The translations under genes were made by a program, and so were the position numbers. From Gnetum montanum (lineage: Eukaryota > Streptophyta > Gnetopsida > Gnetales > Gnetaceae): a stretch of DNA of 64,000 nucleotides. The stretch's first letter is position 1, and every line of letters starts with the position of its first letter. The notes beneath the pieces are model-generated. The model ran no database searches, was not told where the DNA came from, and saw only the letters and a list, made by a program, of their open reading frames with translations. The stretch covers positions 549,128 through 613,127 of the forward strand of contig MNCI01015694.1 in assembly GCA_015680685.1 (NCBI GenBank). Reading direction: 5' to 3'. Positions 1 to 11,838 of the stretch are shown in pieces.

Positions 1-52
1 GCATGGATGCTTGTCCCTTGGTTGTGACTTTCCTTCGTCCCTTGGGTGCCAT
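1..52 (-). pseudogene. 5' end of Athila-like accessory ORF2, minus strand, cut by window edge
   Basis: On the minus strand an ATG at 52-50 follows a TTGATTGCAG acceptor-like sequence and opens MAPKGRRKV. The same context and the MAPK start occur at 41905 (A1) and 63419 (A2), where they begin the coiled-coil accessory ORF. Only 17 codons are inside the window, without a stop. The function is unknown. I identify it by similarity to the two plus-strand copies. Confidence 0.7.
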
Positions 53-640
53 CTGCAATCAAACATAACCACCCGTTAGATCATTCATAAGTAGCTTAAG
101 ATGGTTCATATATACTTTCTCAGTTTGACCAAGGTTATGTTGTTGGCACAGGCACACCGTTAAGTCTTCTAAAGTGTTAATTTATGGGTTAGGGCCAAAT
201 TTTTCATAATTAACCAACTAATTAACTAATTAATTAATTACACAAAGGCACAATAAAAACAAACTATTGAATGCATAAAATAGCTAAGTCCAAATGCTGT
301 AAGGAATGCTTGAATAGTTCATCTTTATTGCCGTCACATCAATGGGCTCAGATACATCAACCCTCAAATAAAAAGCCGATCACTTTTCTTACACCTGCTA
401 CGAGCACTTGGAAAATATTCTATCTCCTATGGGAACAACCTGCAAGAGCTTCGCTACAACTACTAGAAAGATTCCTAAATGAGGTGGAAGGCCCTCTTAT
501 TTATAGGCTGGGATAGGCGGCTACATAAATGGGGCCACGTTGATGCAGGGAGGCTACGTCGATGGGCCCGCATCGAAGTGGCTGCGTATATGCAGCCCCG
601 TATATGCAGCCCAGTCGACGCATTGACTTAATGACACTTT
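53..640 (-). promoter_or_regulatory. LTR-type promoter fused to the leader intron of ORF2 (minus strand)
   Basis: Read on the minus strand, 640-510 is rich in GTATATGCAGCC/GTCGACG-like CpG motifs. They are followed by TATAAATAAGAGGG (TATA at 505-498), and then by sequence matching the R region of the A-family LTRs (AGCTCTTGCAG, TAGAATATTTTCCA, CATTTGGACTTAG). Around 250-230 the LTR similarity stops. The sequence becomes TAATTAATTAGTTAATTAG and then CCCTAACCCATAAATTAACAC, which matches the intron region of the ORF2 unit at 41650-41900. There is no primer binding site between the LTR-like part and ORF2, so this is not an ordinary 5' LTR. Transcription would run toward position 1. Confidence 0.65.
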
Positions 641-960
641 ATCAGATAGTCAAGCATTTAATCATAGGTTATTATCTTTTGAGTTATACTTATGTGGCCT
701 AAGAGTGTATGGTTAAGTGTAACCAAGGTATATGTTCTTGATGTTGTTTGGGTCATGATTAAATAATGTTAAAACATTAAAACATTAAAATCTAATTTAA
801 CTTAAGCTAAGTGCAAAAAGTAAAGCTAGTGTAACTTTTGAGATAAGCATTTGTTCCAAGCTTTTTGTACATGACTTGAACTTAAGCTAATGTTGCTAAA
901 TTACCAAGTGTCCACTACTGGACATACCAAGTGACACATTATTGGGATTACAAAACATTA
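640..960 (-). repeat. Diverged LTR fragment of the minus-strand Athila-like element
   Basis: This stretch aligns over its length with 6938-7240 in the same orientation. Shared blocks include AATCATAGGT, TTAAGTT and AAGTGT near CACTACTGGACAT or CATTACTAGGTAT. Read on the minus strand it resembles the distal part of the A-family LTR (CACTTGGTAA near CCAGTAGTGG). The match ends abruptly near 640, where the promoter block of the next unit begins. I interpret it as a truncated 3' LTR of the minus-strand element whose pol lies at 2340-5470. Confidence 0.45.
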
Positions 961-2340
961 ACATATTCATTCTTGAAAAGTGTCATGTCATACCACATAA
1001 TTAATGTATGATGTAATGTATTATTAACTAAGTGTGTAGTGTAGTAAAGATTAAGATAATTTTCATATAAATAAAATGCATTAAATCTAAATTTAGGCTA
1101 TGTTAGAGTGCTACAATGAACAAGAATTAATCTTGATCTTATTGCTACTCATAAATAGTGTCTAGGTATAATCCACTTAAATAACACCTTGTATAGTTAA
1201 CTAAAATCCATGTTGTGGGTACTCACTAACAAATTTTAAGTGTTACTGAAACAAACTGCAAGAATTCAACTACTGCTATTATCCAAAATATGCATTCAAT
1301 GAGGTAGGTGAGTGGTATTTACAAGCTTTACTAGTCCTAGATACATCATATGAAGGCATATGACATCGTAGTTTTGATAATATTGCTATGATGTCATTCT
1401 TCAAATATTTTTTGAATTTTTCCATTAGGATTTTCCACAATAAAGAGCTCAAATTTGGGAGCTCAAGGGTCATAAAATTACATTAATAAGGTCAAAGTTT
1501 AGAAGTTATGGCACTTGGAAGGCTTTGGGCTCTTAAAACGACAAAAATCCTCTTTTGTTTGGAAGAAATATGAAAAATTCTTAGGGGGTGAATGCCTATA
1601 TATCCTAATTTATAAATGTGGCATCATAGCTACAACATCAAGGGTGATAAAATCATAATTTTTCTTTAATTTTTATCCAAATTTTATCATTTTTCTCATG
1701 TTTTGAATGTTCCAAGGCTTTTTGAGGCTTGCCAAACTAGACGATAAGTTTTGCCTATGGATAAAATAATCAGAGATAATGAAACATATATTTTAGTAGG
1801 ATTGTATCAACTAAAAAGTAGGAGAACTAATGAGACATTGATAAAATGTAGCAAAAATATTGAGAGAAGTAAAGGTTATAATCATGCATGAATGTAAATC
1901 AACTGCTGATGATGTTATGGAGGGTTTCATATTGGTTCTTAGTCATGATTCATAAGAGCTATACAAGTAGGTCCTTCCCAAAGTAGACCTTTTCCATTAA
2001 TGACCTTATATAACCACTCCTATAAGTGTCTATGGATACTTAAGGAATTAAATGTAGTCATTCCCTTAGTCCAATACACATATTTAGAACTATTTATGTT
2101 AGAATATTTAGCACATAACAATATCCTCATAATAAATGCAATTCTTACATATGAGTGATAACTTTATTAACAAAAATATAAAATACTTGAAACGACTCAA
2201 AAAAATGGAAAATTATTGAAGAAAATAGAAAATATTGAGAAATGGAAAACATATGAAGAAATTATAAAAAATAAATATAAAAATACTCAAAAAATTAGAA
2301 ATTATAAGAAATTGTAAAACAAAAAAAGATATAAAAACTA
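961..2340 (-). other. Post-pol noncoding region of the minus-strand Athila-like element
   Basis: No credible ORF is visible. Positions 2165-2340 are A-rich on plus, so T-rich on minus. This matches in place the T-rich stretch that follows integrase at 39895-40010 (A1) and 61420-61540 (A2). Near 2361-2370 the minus strand reads CATGGGGTAGAT, a degenerate copy of the CATGGGGGAGA box that follows pol in A1 and A2. The remaining 1.2 kb is AT-rich with no recognisable content. Confidence 0.5.
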
Positions 2341-3440
2341 CATTTACCTCAATTCAAATGATCTACCCCATGACTAAGTTTCAAGAAGGAGATGTAGAAA
2401 ATGGATTTGACTACAATAGTGTTAGAAATGTTTAATACATTATTCTTAACAAGTTCACCAAATGGCTTTATTTGATAAATGTTGATGAGGATAAGCTTTT
2501 GTTTGAAGGATGGTAAATTTTCAAGGAACCAAACCTATAAACAAGCTAAACAATGTATGGTCCTTTTTAAAGTATTTGAAACTTAGTGCATTAAGGTCCA
2601 TGATTTGGATTATAGTAGAGAATCTTATCTCTTGTTTGAAGGTCTAGACATTGAATTCTTAGGTCATGTCTCTTTTTATTATAGACTTTGTGGACTTCAT
2701 CATGAATAAGATCTAACATTCTACTTTTGCTCAAAAAATTAGGTTCATCAATCTTTCTCGTCATGTGTAGGTGAGATCTATGTATAAATCAAATTTGGCA
2801 TTGAATATACGTAATTTAGCTTGTATTAATAACTTAAGATAATTTTTCGTAGACTAATTTTTGTGAAGAATAATCAATAAGAAGTTTCAAAGTGGACTTA
2901 TAAGCCCATAGAGCACCATTAAGTTTGATGCTCCAATCTTTACTATATTTACTAATGGTACACATTAGTATTTTAGTTATCTCTTGATTGGTGACTTCAA
3001 CTTGCCCATTGGCGTAGGGATGATATGATATGGTCAACTTATGTTATATCCCTAATCATTACATTAGTTTCTTAAAAGTTAGCTTTGTAAAATGAGTTTC
3101 ATTGTTAGATATAAGTGCACAAGGCATACCAAACTTGTTTCTCACATATTGTTCAAAGAACTCAGTAGTAGTTACTATATTATAATTAGTTACCATAGTT
3201 GCTTTAGCCCACTTTATGTAATATTCCATGATCATAATAATGTATGATTTATTCTTCAAGGAAGAGGAGATAAGATCCATAAAGTCAATTCCTTAGAGGT
3301 CATAAGACTCTACTATTGTATCCACTATTATTGTTCCTCAAACCTTGTTGATATTCCACCATCACATTGGCATTGTTTGTAGAATTTTACAAAGTGATGC
3401 ACATCATGAAAGAGAGTTGGCCAAAAGTAACTAACCATGA
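2340..3440 (-). pseudogene. pol: Decayed Athila-like integrase (minus strand)
   Basis: Minus-strand fragments read MDLISSSLKNKSYIIMIMEY, KWAKATMV, ALISNNETHFTKLTFKKLM and SYHPYANGQVEVTNQEITKIL. They align with the integrase core of A1 (GIDFMGPI, KWVEAIAV, ALISDNGTHFTGVTF and the HPQAN box). The first catalytic Asp lies in the degraded block before MDLI, the second Asp has become Asn (SNNET), and the third acidic residue survives in NGQVE. Downstream, DEVHKVYNKKRHDLRI and KGPYIV match the C-terminal region. Upstream, an HHCC-like zinc domain is barely traceable. Integrase would insert the cDNA into the genome, but this copy is dead. A single N lies at 3526. Confidence 0.85.
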
Positions 3441-4570
3441 AAATCTTGATCGTTGTTCTTCTATCCACATAGTGATCACCACATGATCCTTCATGCACAT
3501 TGAGGAGAACTCTTAATTGGTTCTCNAATGATTAGGATGCATAAAGATAGTATATTCAAGCACAATGTACTTGAACTTTTTAAAGAGCAGATACCACCAT
3601 CATTAATTCCTTTTCTATTGTAGTGTAACTTCAAAGGCATAGTTAGATGCATCTATTTTAATATTATGGCATAGATCAATTAGGTTCTTATAGAATTAGA
3701 TTCTTTATAAGCATCTATTTGAGAAGCTAAACCATCTTCTCATAATCACCTATCTAGATAAAGAATGTATCATTATTTGTTAACTTTGTGAGAAATTTAA
3801 AAATATTAAGAAAATTCTCGATGAGGTGCCTACAATATCTTGTATGTTCAAGAAATGACCTCACATATTTTACAGTTTGAGGTCTTTTTATGATTCCTTG
3901 GATTATCTTAATATTTTTGGGACTTACTTTGATGTCTTTTTATGAAATATTGTGCCTCAAAATGATGCTCTCCTAAATTATGAGGTTGCTCTTCTACTAG
4001 TTTAGCTTTAGGTTCATCTCCACATAACTCTTTAACACTTATTATTATTGGTCTTGGACATGTTTAAAGCTAGAACCATAGGGGAAGAAGTCATCCATGA
4101 AGACTTCAATACCATTCCCAATTTGCTTTTGAAAGATGCTTAAGACTAGGTATTGAAATGTAGCAAGCATATCACACATGTAAAATGACATATTCTTGTT
4201 TGTAAAAGTTTCCTAGGGACTTGTGAATGTTGTATTAATGTAATAATTTTGTGCAATTTGGATTTGGTTATATTAATTATATCCATCCAAAAAGTTGTAA
4301 TACTTGTGGCTTACAATTGTATCTACCATCTTATAAACAAATGACATTGAAATTTTATTATTGAACATTGCCATGTTTAGTAATTAGAAATTGATATAAA
4401 TTTATCTTTCATCTTCTCTTTGGTAAAATTACCAATGGAATTACCCACTCACTATCTAGCATAGGATAGATGAACCTAGTCTTTTGGAATTTTTCAGTTT
4501 TCTTTTTGACTACAAACTTTAGCTTTTGATTCAACCTGCACTATGATTAATGCTTAGGCTTTACTACAAG
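3440..4570 (-). pseudogene. pol: Decayed Athila-like reverse transcriptase and RNase H remnants (minus strand)
   Basis: The minus-strand translation gives RFIYPMLDSEWVIPLVILPK, then FQLLNMAMFNNK, YYNFLDGYN, FTSP and EVFMDDFFPYG, in the order expected for reverse transcriptase. The catalytic box FMDD is intact here, although the surrounding frame is full of stops. After the RT thumb (HFEAQYF, then RPQTVKYVRSFLEH), the RNase H part is strongly shortened: DASNYAF is recognisable at about 3640, but most of the domain is missing. This copy is clearly more diverged and shorter than A1 and A2, so it is probably older. Confidence 0.8.
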
Positions 4571-4949
4571 GTTCATTTATATGAGATGTTGGCATATGTG
4601 TAAATTAATTCTCTTAATCTCATCATAGAACCATGAAAATATTATAAACCATTTTTTTGCAATGTTTAAAAGCTTCCTTTTCTATTTCTTTGTTAGCTCT
4701 ACAGTAGTTATCACTAGGTTGCTAGTGATTCCGGTAATACTTTTAGCTTTATTAGTTTTGACATAGGTTCATCTAGATTTTATAGCTCTTCCTATTTAGT
4801 ATCTTCATCTTATTATACATGTGCTACTTAGAAGAGTTTCTTCTTTATATCCTCCATTTGATCTAGCTTCTCAACATATGAGTTGATAAGTACTTTTGTT
4901 GGTTTCATGTACATCATAGAATCATAGCTTTCATTTTCCATTAGTTACT

Positions 4950-5470
4950 TGGTGCCTTCCTACTTTATGGCTACTACATATAGGAATCTTTGGATACATA
5001 CTTCTTATTCGCATGATTTACATGTTGTAATGGTTATTTATTTAGATATTCAAATTCTTTACATACAATGGCATTCTGTATCACTATACATGATGCATAA
5101 AATTCTCTTCTTCTCAATTTCTTCATGCTTGTTATTCTTAAAAATCTTTAAGGATAGGTCTCTCATCCCAAGCTTAGCATTAATAGTGCTTAACAAAGCT
5201 CTTTCTATGATAGTAGAAAATTTTCCCTTACAAATATTAATATGGATCATAAGAAAATTAGCAAGATATGACCATCCACTAATGGTGGTCATATTTTCCT
5301 TCACTAATTCCAAGGGAACAATGATGGATTGGTTTGCAAGCTCTATTATGATGTTTTACTTTTTGAATAATTGTAATTCCAAGATTTATACATTTCTGGT
5401 GAGATCAAATTCACCTCAAAACCTAAGTCTAGTAGAGATTTTCATGGTTTATTAATTGAAATCTACAAAT
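4950..5470 (-). pseudogene. pol: Decayed Athila-like aspartic protease region (minus strand)
   Basis: Minus-strand LLDLGFEVNLISPEMYKSW (about 5420) corresponds to FLDLGSGVNLISHDMYKNW-type sequence in A2, the flap and active-site stretch of the retroelement protease (DLG in place of the usual D-S/T-G). Further down, VKENMTTISGWSYLANFLM and INAKLGMRDLSLKIFKNN match the segment after the protease core in A1 (17340-17520). The frame changes more than once. The long plus-strand reading frame over the same bases is only its shadow. Confidence 0.8.
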
Positions 5471-6805
5471 AAATGAAGGGACTTATTGGATCATTTTATT
5501 TTTGTTGGGAAAGTTTCCTACCTTTATTTAGTTAATTATAGCATGGGCCAACATGATAGTTTCTACATTTTTATTTTGGTTTGAAGGTAATTATAGCGAG
5601 ATATGAGAAATGGTTGGTGTGGAGTTCATAGCAATGGATGCTTGCATAGGTTTAGGTGAACTAGTAGGCTTAAAGCAAGGGATTTTTCAAGGCTTGTTAT
5701 TAGAACCAATGGAATTTTTATTCACTTGTAAGTTTACTATGAAGGTAGCATTTATTTTTTATAGTTGAGAAGAAATCTTACATTGCATAGGCAGGATATG
5801 TGGCAAAGGATTAGGGGCATGAAGTTGAGAATGCTGGTGAGGGTAAGGAGCATACAAGAAAGATTTAGTTTATGGAGTGGTAGGTTTATGCTACTCTAGA
5901 AGGTAGTAATGAGGAGTAAGAACATGAGTGGTAGTGAAACTAGGAGACATAAGCTATTGGACATAGTAGCCATAATAATTGGGTTATTTGTAGGGGTGCT
6001 ATTGTCTAGGTGGTAGCATCCCCCATGACTATGAATATGGCCACAACTACTAGTAGTAATTTGAGGTTGAGGTGAAGCCCCACTAGGATAGTACCATTAT
6101 TGATGATTCATCATTCCTTACTGGCCTACTATCATACTTAGGTCTTAAAATCCTTTTGGTATTCTATCTACTTCTTTCTCTTTCTTGGTTACTACGCAAG
6201 ATTAAGCATAGCCATGAATTTGTCATGTCATTTGTATTGAAGCAAGAAGAAGGATTTTTGATGATTAGATCTACTTGAATAATAATATGTGTCATTATTT
6301 TTAGACTGTGATGTCAATGGGATGGTAGCCCCCTTTCTGTTGATGACTTCATAGTGTACCTCCATGAAATAATCTTTCCATAGTTGGGCTTTGGTGGGTT
6401 GATAAAACTTAGGCATCTCATTAGTCACCTTTTAGTCACCAATAGTTACTTTAAGTCCAACCATCATCAACATTTCCATGAGCATTAATGAAGCTAAATG
6501 ATCAAGAGGTAATACAATGTTTTCTTCTAGGTTCCTCCATCACTTTGGTCATCTTGGTGAAGGATAAAGGTGAAGTTTGCATTGTAAGGATCAAAATGCT
6601 AGTAGAAGACTTTGACTTGATAGCAACATCATTCCTATTTTTGATTATTCGATCACATTCCCTTATAGAATCATCAATAGATGGGGAATTAGCCTTGCCA
6701 AATGAAGAAAATTTCTATTATCATGTATGTGTTTTAATAAAATGAGATTATCTTTTAGATGATAATTCTTTAGGCCCTAACAATAATAGTAAATAATTCT
6801 CACTA
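5471..6805 (-). pseudogene. gag: Decayed Athila-like gag region (minus strand)
   Basis: The interval lies between the primer-site remnant (6822-6805) and the protease, where gag belongs. Minus-strand fragments around 6428-6228 (MTNEMPKFYQPTKAQLWKDY) and a Pro/Gln/Tyr-rich stretch around 6100-5750 fit the low-complexity C-terminal part of gag seen in A1 and A2. I see no intact zinc knuckle. The assignment rests mainly on position and on the flanking protease and PBS. Confidence 0.55.
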
Positions 6806-6822
6806 TTTAGTCACTAGTGCCA
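6805..6822 (-). promoter_or_regulatory. Primer binding site remnant (tRNA-Asp type), minus strand
   Basis: The minus strand reads TGGCACTAGTGACTAAAT, which aligns with the PBS at 45881 (TGGCACTGTTGCTAGGGA) and its downstream bases. It follows LTR-end sequence ending in CATCATTG. Several mismatches and a one-base shift make it a weak match by itself. Order and orientation relative to gag support it. Confidence 0.4.
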
Positions 6823-6829
6823 ATACTCA

Positions 6830-7260
6830 ACAACATCATCAATGATGAGTCTTGAGCATTTTCAATGCCCAATCATACAAATCAAAAGTATATGCAAGTG
6901 ACTTGATTGTAATCTATGGACTAGACTAGTGTAGTATCTGGATAGCTAAGTGTTCAATCATAGGTCATTGTATTCCCAATTATACTTCTATGATCCTAGT
7001 GGGTATGGTTAAATATGACTAAGGAATATAATATTTATGTTTTTTAGATCATAATAAAATAATATTAATATATTAAAATCTTAAAATCTGATCTAATCTA
7101 AGTTAACTACAAGAAGTAAATCTAGTTTAGCTTATGCAATGAGCATATGTTTCTCGCTTATTTTATACATTTTGAATTTACACTAATATTGCTAGGTTGC
7201 CAAGTGTTCATTACTAGGTATGCTAAGTGTGTAATACTCTTTTTCCTAGCCTTAGATTAG
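6830..7260 (-). repeat. 5' LTR remnant of the minus-strand Athila-like element
   Basis: The minus strand just before the PBS reads GATTTGTATGATTGGGCATTG and ends in CTCATCATTG. This matches the end of the A-family LTR (GATTTATATGGTTGGGCGT, CTCATCATTGG). Positions 6938-7240 also align with 640-960. The outer edge of the LTR, expected near 7700 if it were full length, cannot be seen. Confidence 0.5.
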
Positions 7261-7494
7261 AGAGTGTTACATTGGATATAGAACCCCTGATGAATGAATT
7301 AATCATGGCAAGAAAAGCTAAAAATTGAAACAAACTAACATAGTAACAAGAAAGTGAAAGAAATTATGGTAAAATCATACCAAAAAAGAAAGGGAAGATG
7401 ATAATAGTGGAAGAATATGAATATAATTAGATGTCATAAATATATAAAATCTAGTTAAAAGCTAATGATAAATTAATTTTCATAATGAAACAAT

Positions 7495-7640
7495 GAGGTG
7501 TTAGCCTAGTGGTATGGATCTTAGCCTAGTAACCCTAGGTTATAGGTTTAATTCTACTAGGTAGCATTGAGTTACAAACTTCTATAAATCTTGGTGTGTA
7601 TGTATGTTTTACTTATTTCAAGTTCCAACATTCCTAACTA
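7495..7640 (+). repeat. SINE-like element with tRNA-type internal promoter
   Basis: TAGCCTAGTGG at 7502-7512 fits the tRNA A box and GGTTTAATTCT at 7545-7555 fits the B box (consensus GGTTCRANTCC with two C to T changes). The start-to-start spacing of 43 bp equals that in tRNA genes. The piece between them cannot fold into a good tRNA, so it is tRNA-derived rather than a gene. Ends and target duplications are not visible. The downstream part ends in a T-rich stretch (TATGTTTTACTTATTT). Confidence 0.5.
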
Positions 7641-9818
7641 AAAGGTAATGATACATTAAAAATAGATAATAATATATAACATGAAATTAATCCTTAACCA
7701 TAAATATCCAACCATACCAATACATGTTCAACTTTACATAACAATATTCATGATCCAAATGTAAATTGAATTACCTAATTGTAATCCATTAACCTATAAA
7801 AAAGGAGGCTAGCATGTACTACACTTAGTTTTAAATGTGTGAATTGGTATCATAAGTACTTTTTAAATCTAATTCCAAGCTGCCATGTATAAGTGTTTAT
7901 TTATTAGTCTTAAACCAAACTCTTGGTGCTAGAGGTGCTAGTTAAGATTCACCTCTAATTTTTGGAAGAATCATATAAAGGACTAATGAGTCATGAAGTT
8001 TTCTCTCTTATAGGATGGGGCCTACATAAAAAGGTATACTAATGCATCTTAAAGAAGATCAAATACCAAACATATCTAGGAAGCCCATCTATAATTGATC
8101 ACACAACTCGATGCTAGTTCCTAACAAACAATAAATATTTGAATATTAAAATAAAAATAAATCAAACATTATTGATGAAGGAACACAACCAATAGGCAAC
8201 AAGTATAAACATCCAAAAGCTCCAACATGATTCAGTAAGTAACTCATGATTGATACCAATAATCCAACATGATCTAGACTTACTAAATAGTATTGAATGA
8301 AAATCAAACTCATCATAAGGTATCAAACTAAGAACCAATGATAACATAGACTTAAAAAATAAAATTGAGAGACCATGACATTACCAAAACATGTGATATC
8401 TAACCATGACCTGACCATAACTTGTGGTTTCCCCCCAAAAAAAAATCACTAGTCATAATCTTAATTAATGACTCAATCAAGAGCTATGGTGGCTTGACCA
8501 TGATACGTAGCTAACTAAAAATCATTAAAAATAACTCAAAATTATAAGAGTAGAAAAATTGGCATCACCAAGATTTCATCATGACTTGTGGTTAACTAGA
8601 AATTACTTAAAATGAATTGAAATGATAAGAACAATAAAATTAACTTGATCATGACTTTACCACAACCTATGGTTGGATAATCATGACATAACCATGATTC
8701 ATGGGATAGAAATTTTTTCTTAACTATAAACTAAAAATTCAAACGAATGCTATAAGATTGACCATAACCTCATGACAACTAGTGGTGGGAGATCATGAAC
8801 TAATCATGACTCATGATTAGCACTAGTAGTCTCACCATGAATCATGGTTTCAACATGAAATCTAAGAAAGTGGGAAAATAGCTACAAATAACCTCTATAC
8901 AAATGAAAAATGATAAGGAACCTTAGGAATACAATATCAATAAGTTAGAGAACATAATAAGGTCTTAACATGAATAAAAAAGTGAAAAACAAGTTAATGG
9001 TATGACTAGGATCCAAACCCTAAGTGGAATAATGAAAAAAAAATCATAGAAAGATTATGAATTTAAATCTAGTGAAATAATAAAAATCCAATTAGATATA
9101 TGACTAGATGAACATAAAAACATTAAGATATAAGTCTAACATGCAACATCTAAGTCCAAAAAAGTTGATATGCTAAATTCTCATAAAATCCTCTTTTCCC
9201 AAAATAAATGAAAATAATAAAATTTATAGTAAACAAATGAGCTAATTTAATCATACTATTTGGGAAAATTTACATGTTCAAAATAAGATCCAACCCTAAT
9301 CATGAATGAATATAGATATGAACGAAATTTAGAAAAATCCAATTCTTGCAAATAAAGTACAAACTTAAGAATCAAAACAAACGAGATAATATGCTAAGCT
9401 AGCTTACCTAGAAAACCAAAGCATAATACATAAGTAACATATGAACTTAGCCATGTAATGCACATGAACTAGTAAAGCTCCATAATAATGCCACAAGCTT
9501 TTAATCTAATAGTTCTTGTGTGTCCAAGAAAATGGATGCTAAAGTACTTAAAAGAATGAAGTGTGGATTTTTTATGAAAAACTATTGAAAAGTATAATCA
9601 AATTAATATATCAAAAATTCTTTCATAAATTATGTAACCTTCCAAAAATTCCACAACTTATACTCAAATTTAATAAATCAAAACAACACATAACACAATT
9701 AAATTAATTAATAAAAATAATATCATGTTCATAAAAAATCTACCTATTTAATCACATGCCTCATATGTTTATACCATAGTCTCCATGAAAGCTTTTCAAA
9801 TTGATCCACTAGGTTGGT
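7641..9818. other. AT-rich gene-free DNA
   Basis: There is no credible coding frame on either strand. The only structure I see is the cluster of short palindromic motifs at 8360-8850, listed separately. Confidence 0.6.
8360..8850. repeat. Cluster of degenerate ACCATGA-N-TCATGGT palindromes
   Basis: Variants of (T)GACCATGACTTGTGGTT recur roughly every 50-70 bases. Examples are ACCATGACCTGACCATAACT, CATGACTTGTGGTT, ACCATGATTCATGG and ACCATGAATCATGGTT, the last of which is almost perfectly self-complementary. The same motif recurs at 11990-12470. The arrangement resembles subterminal repeats of a DNA transposon, but I found no terminal inverted repeats. Confidence 0.55.
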
Positions 9819-10140
9819 NNNNNNNNNNNNNNNNNNNNNNNNNNNNNNNNNNNNNNNNNNNNNNNNNNNNNNNNNNNNNNNNNNNNNNNNNNNNNNNNNN
9901 NNNNNNNNNNNNNNNNNNNNNNNNNNNNNNNNNNNNNNNNNNNNNNNNNNNNNNNNNNNNNNNNNNNNNNNNNNNNNNNNNNNNNNNNNNNNNNNNNNNN
10001 NNNNNNNNNNNNNNNNNNNNNNNNNNNNNNNNNNNNNNNNNNNNNNNNNNNNNNNNNNNNNNNNNNNNNNNNNNNNNNNNNNNNNNNNNNNNNNNNNNNN
10101 NNNNNNNNNNNNNNNNNNNNNNNNNNNNNNNNNNNNNNNN
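9819..10140. other. Assembly gap (322 N)
   Basis: This is a run of N, so the content is unknown. Any reading frame across it is meaningless. Confidence 1.
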
Positions 10141-11120
10141 AAAGAATAAGATATATGTGTGAACCTAAGCATCCAAAAACATGAGTTGTTGCATCCTCTC
10201 CCTCTTGAGAATCTTCCTCTTGGAAGATCTCAACATGGGATGATTGCATATTAGACTTAAGCTACCAAGTTAATTCTATTAGAAATTAGAGTGATGTACA
10301 TTTGATGTCATCTCAATTCTCATGATGTGTATAAAGTAATAAAAAATTATATCAACAATGTGAAATCATAAAATAGTTTACAAAAATAAAAATACAGAGG
10401 AATGATCCCTCAAAGAGGAAGGAAAATTCAACCCAAAAAAATGGAAGAAAAATTAAAAAAAGATAGAACAAAACTTAAGGGTATAATATGAAGAAAGGAG
10501 GAATAAGATAAGTCAAAGTGTATTCTTACTACCACTTGAAGTTCATCTTTTAATTGGAACTATAAAAGAGCATATAAATGCATAAGTTTCCCCTCTCACA
10601 TACGTTGGGATCACTCCAAAGCTATGTGTCTTATGGAGAACTATTGGGACCACATTAGTTACCTAACATCAACATAACCTCCACTTAATCTCATCATCAA
10701 GATATAATTTACAACCACATTAGTGGCTAATCATACTCCACTCATGAGTCAAGCAACCCAATCATGATTTAGCTAGTCACACTCTAAAAGCTATATAAGA
10801 AAGTGTAAGGCCATTATATCAACACCAATTAAAGAGAGAATTAAAAGAATAGAGAAAAGATAGAGTATAAAAAGTAAAGAGAGAAGAGAACTCCCTAAGA
10901 TATGGAGTGGGCTCTTAAGCATCTCCACTTCCAATCATGATATCATATGAGAAAATGTGAAAAACTTCTCAACCATTTTGGAGTAGAGTTAAGAGTGCCA
11001 TAAGCACCTCCTCAATAGACATTTGTTTGATACATAATTTCATTTATGATAGAAATAGATATTTATGTTTTTTACCATGTTAATGTTTATTTATTTTTCA
11101 AATTTATTATTTTATTTCAT
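10141..11120. other. AT-rich gene-free DNA with one TATA-like site
   Basis: No coding frame is convincing. TATATAAG at about 10792, followed by a purine-rich stretch (10830-10890), could be a promoter or part of an unrecognised solo LTR, but nothing else supports that. Confidence 0.4.
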
Positions 11121-11838
11121 TATCATAAGCATATCATCATTTTAGCCTTGTTTCAAGTTTCATTTTACATTATCAAAAAACCACCATAGATAAGCCTAAA
11201 AATACAAGTTCCATAGAGTTAAGACTCTAGTAAAATGATTTCAAAGTGAGTAAAAGATAATCATCACAAGTTTGGAGCATTTTAAAGTAATTTATGTCCA
11301 TTTAAGGTGCCAAAACATTGTCCAAACATGAAGCCAAAATGCTACTCATCTCAACATAATTTATCAAAAGCATATCATCATTTTAGCCTTGTTTCAAGTT
11401 ATTTTACAATATCAAAAAACCACCATAGATAAGCCTAAAAATACAAGTTCCATAGAGTTAAGACTCTAGTAAAATGATTTCAAAGTGAGTAAAAGATAAT
11501 CATCACAAGTTTGGAGCATTTTAAAGTACTTTATGTCCATTTAAGGTGCCAAAACATTGTCCAAACATGAAGCCAAAATGCTACTCATCTCAACATCATT
11601 TATCAAAAGCATATCATCATTTCAGCCTTGTTTCAAGTTATTTTACAATATCAAAAAACCACCATAGATAAGCCTAAAAATACAAGTTCCATAGAGTTAA
11701 GACTCTAGTAAAATGATTTCAAAGTGAGTAAAAGATAATCATCACAAGTTTGGAGCATTTTAAAGTACTTTATGTCCATTTAAGGTGCCAAAACATTGTC
11801 CAAACATGAAGCCAAAACGCTACTCATCTCAACATCAT
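11121..11838. repeat. Tandem triplication, unit about 239-241 bp
   Basis: Three consecutive copies begin with ATATCATCATTT(T/C)AGCC at 11131, about 11372 and about 11611. Copies 2 and 3 differ at only about three bases. Copy 1 differs by a few substitutions and a 2-bp length change near CAAGTTTCATTTTAC. No ORF persists through the unit. The near-identity contrasts with the heavy decay around it, so the amplification is recent. Confidence 0.9.

Noticed and set aside
53-640. Intact solo LTR on the minus strand
   Set aside because: Similarity to the A-family LTR stops after the R region and runs into the ORF2 intron. There is no PBS, LTR end or target duplication.
4949-5455. 168-codon plus-strand frame
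   Set aside because: It overlaps the minus-strand protease, whose sequence matches A1 and A2. The plus-strand frame has no similarity and is a shadow.
9744-10249. Frames of 111-146 codons
   Set aside because: They run across the assembly gap and consist of unknown residues.
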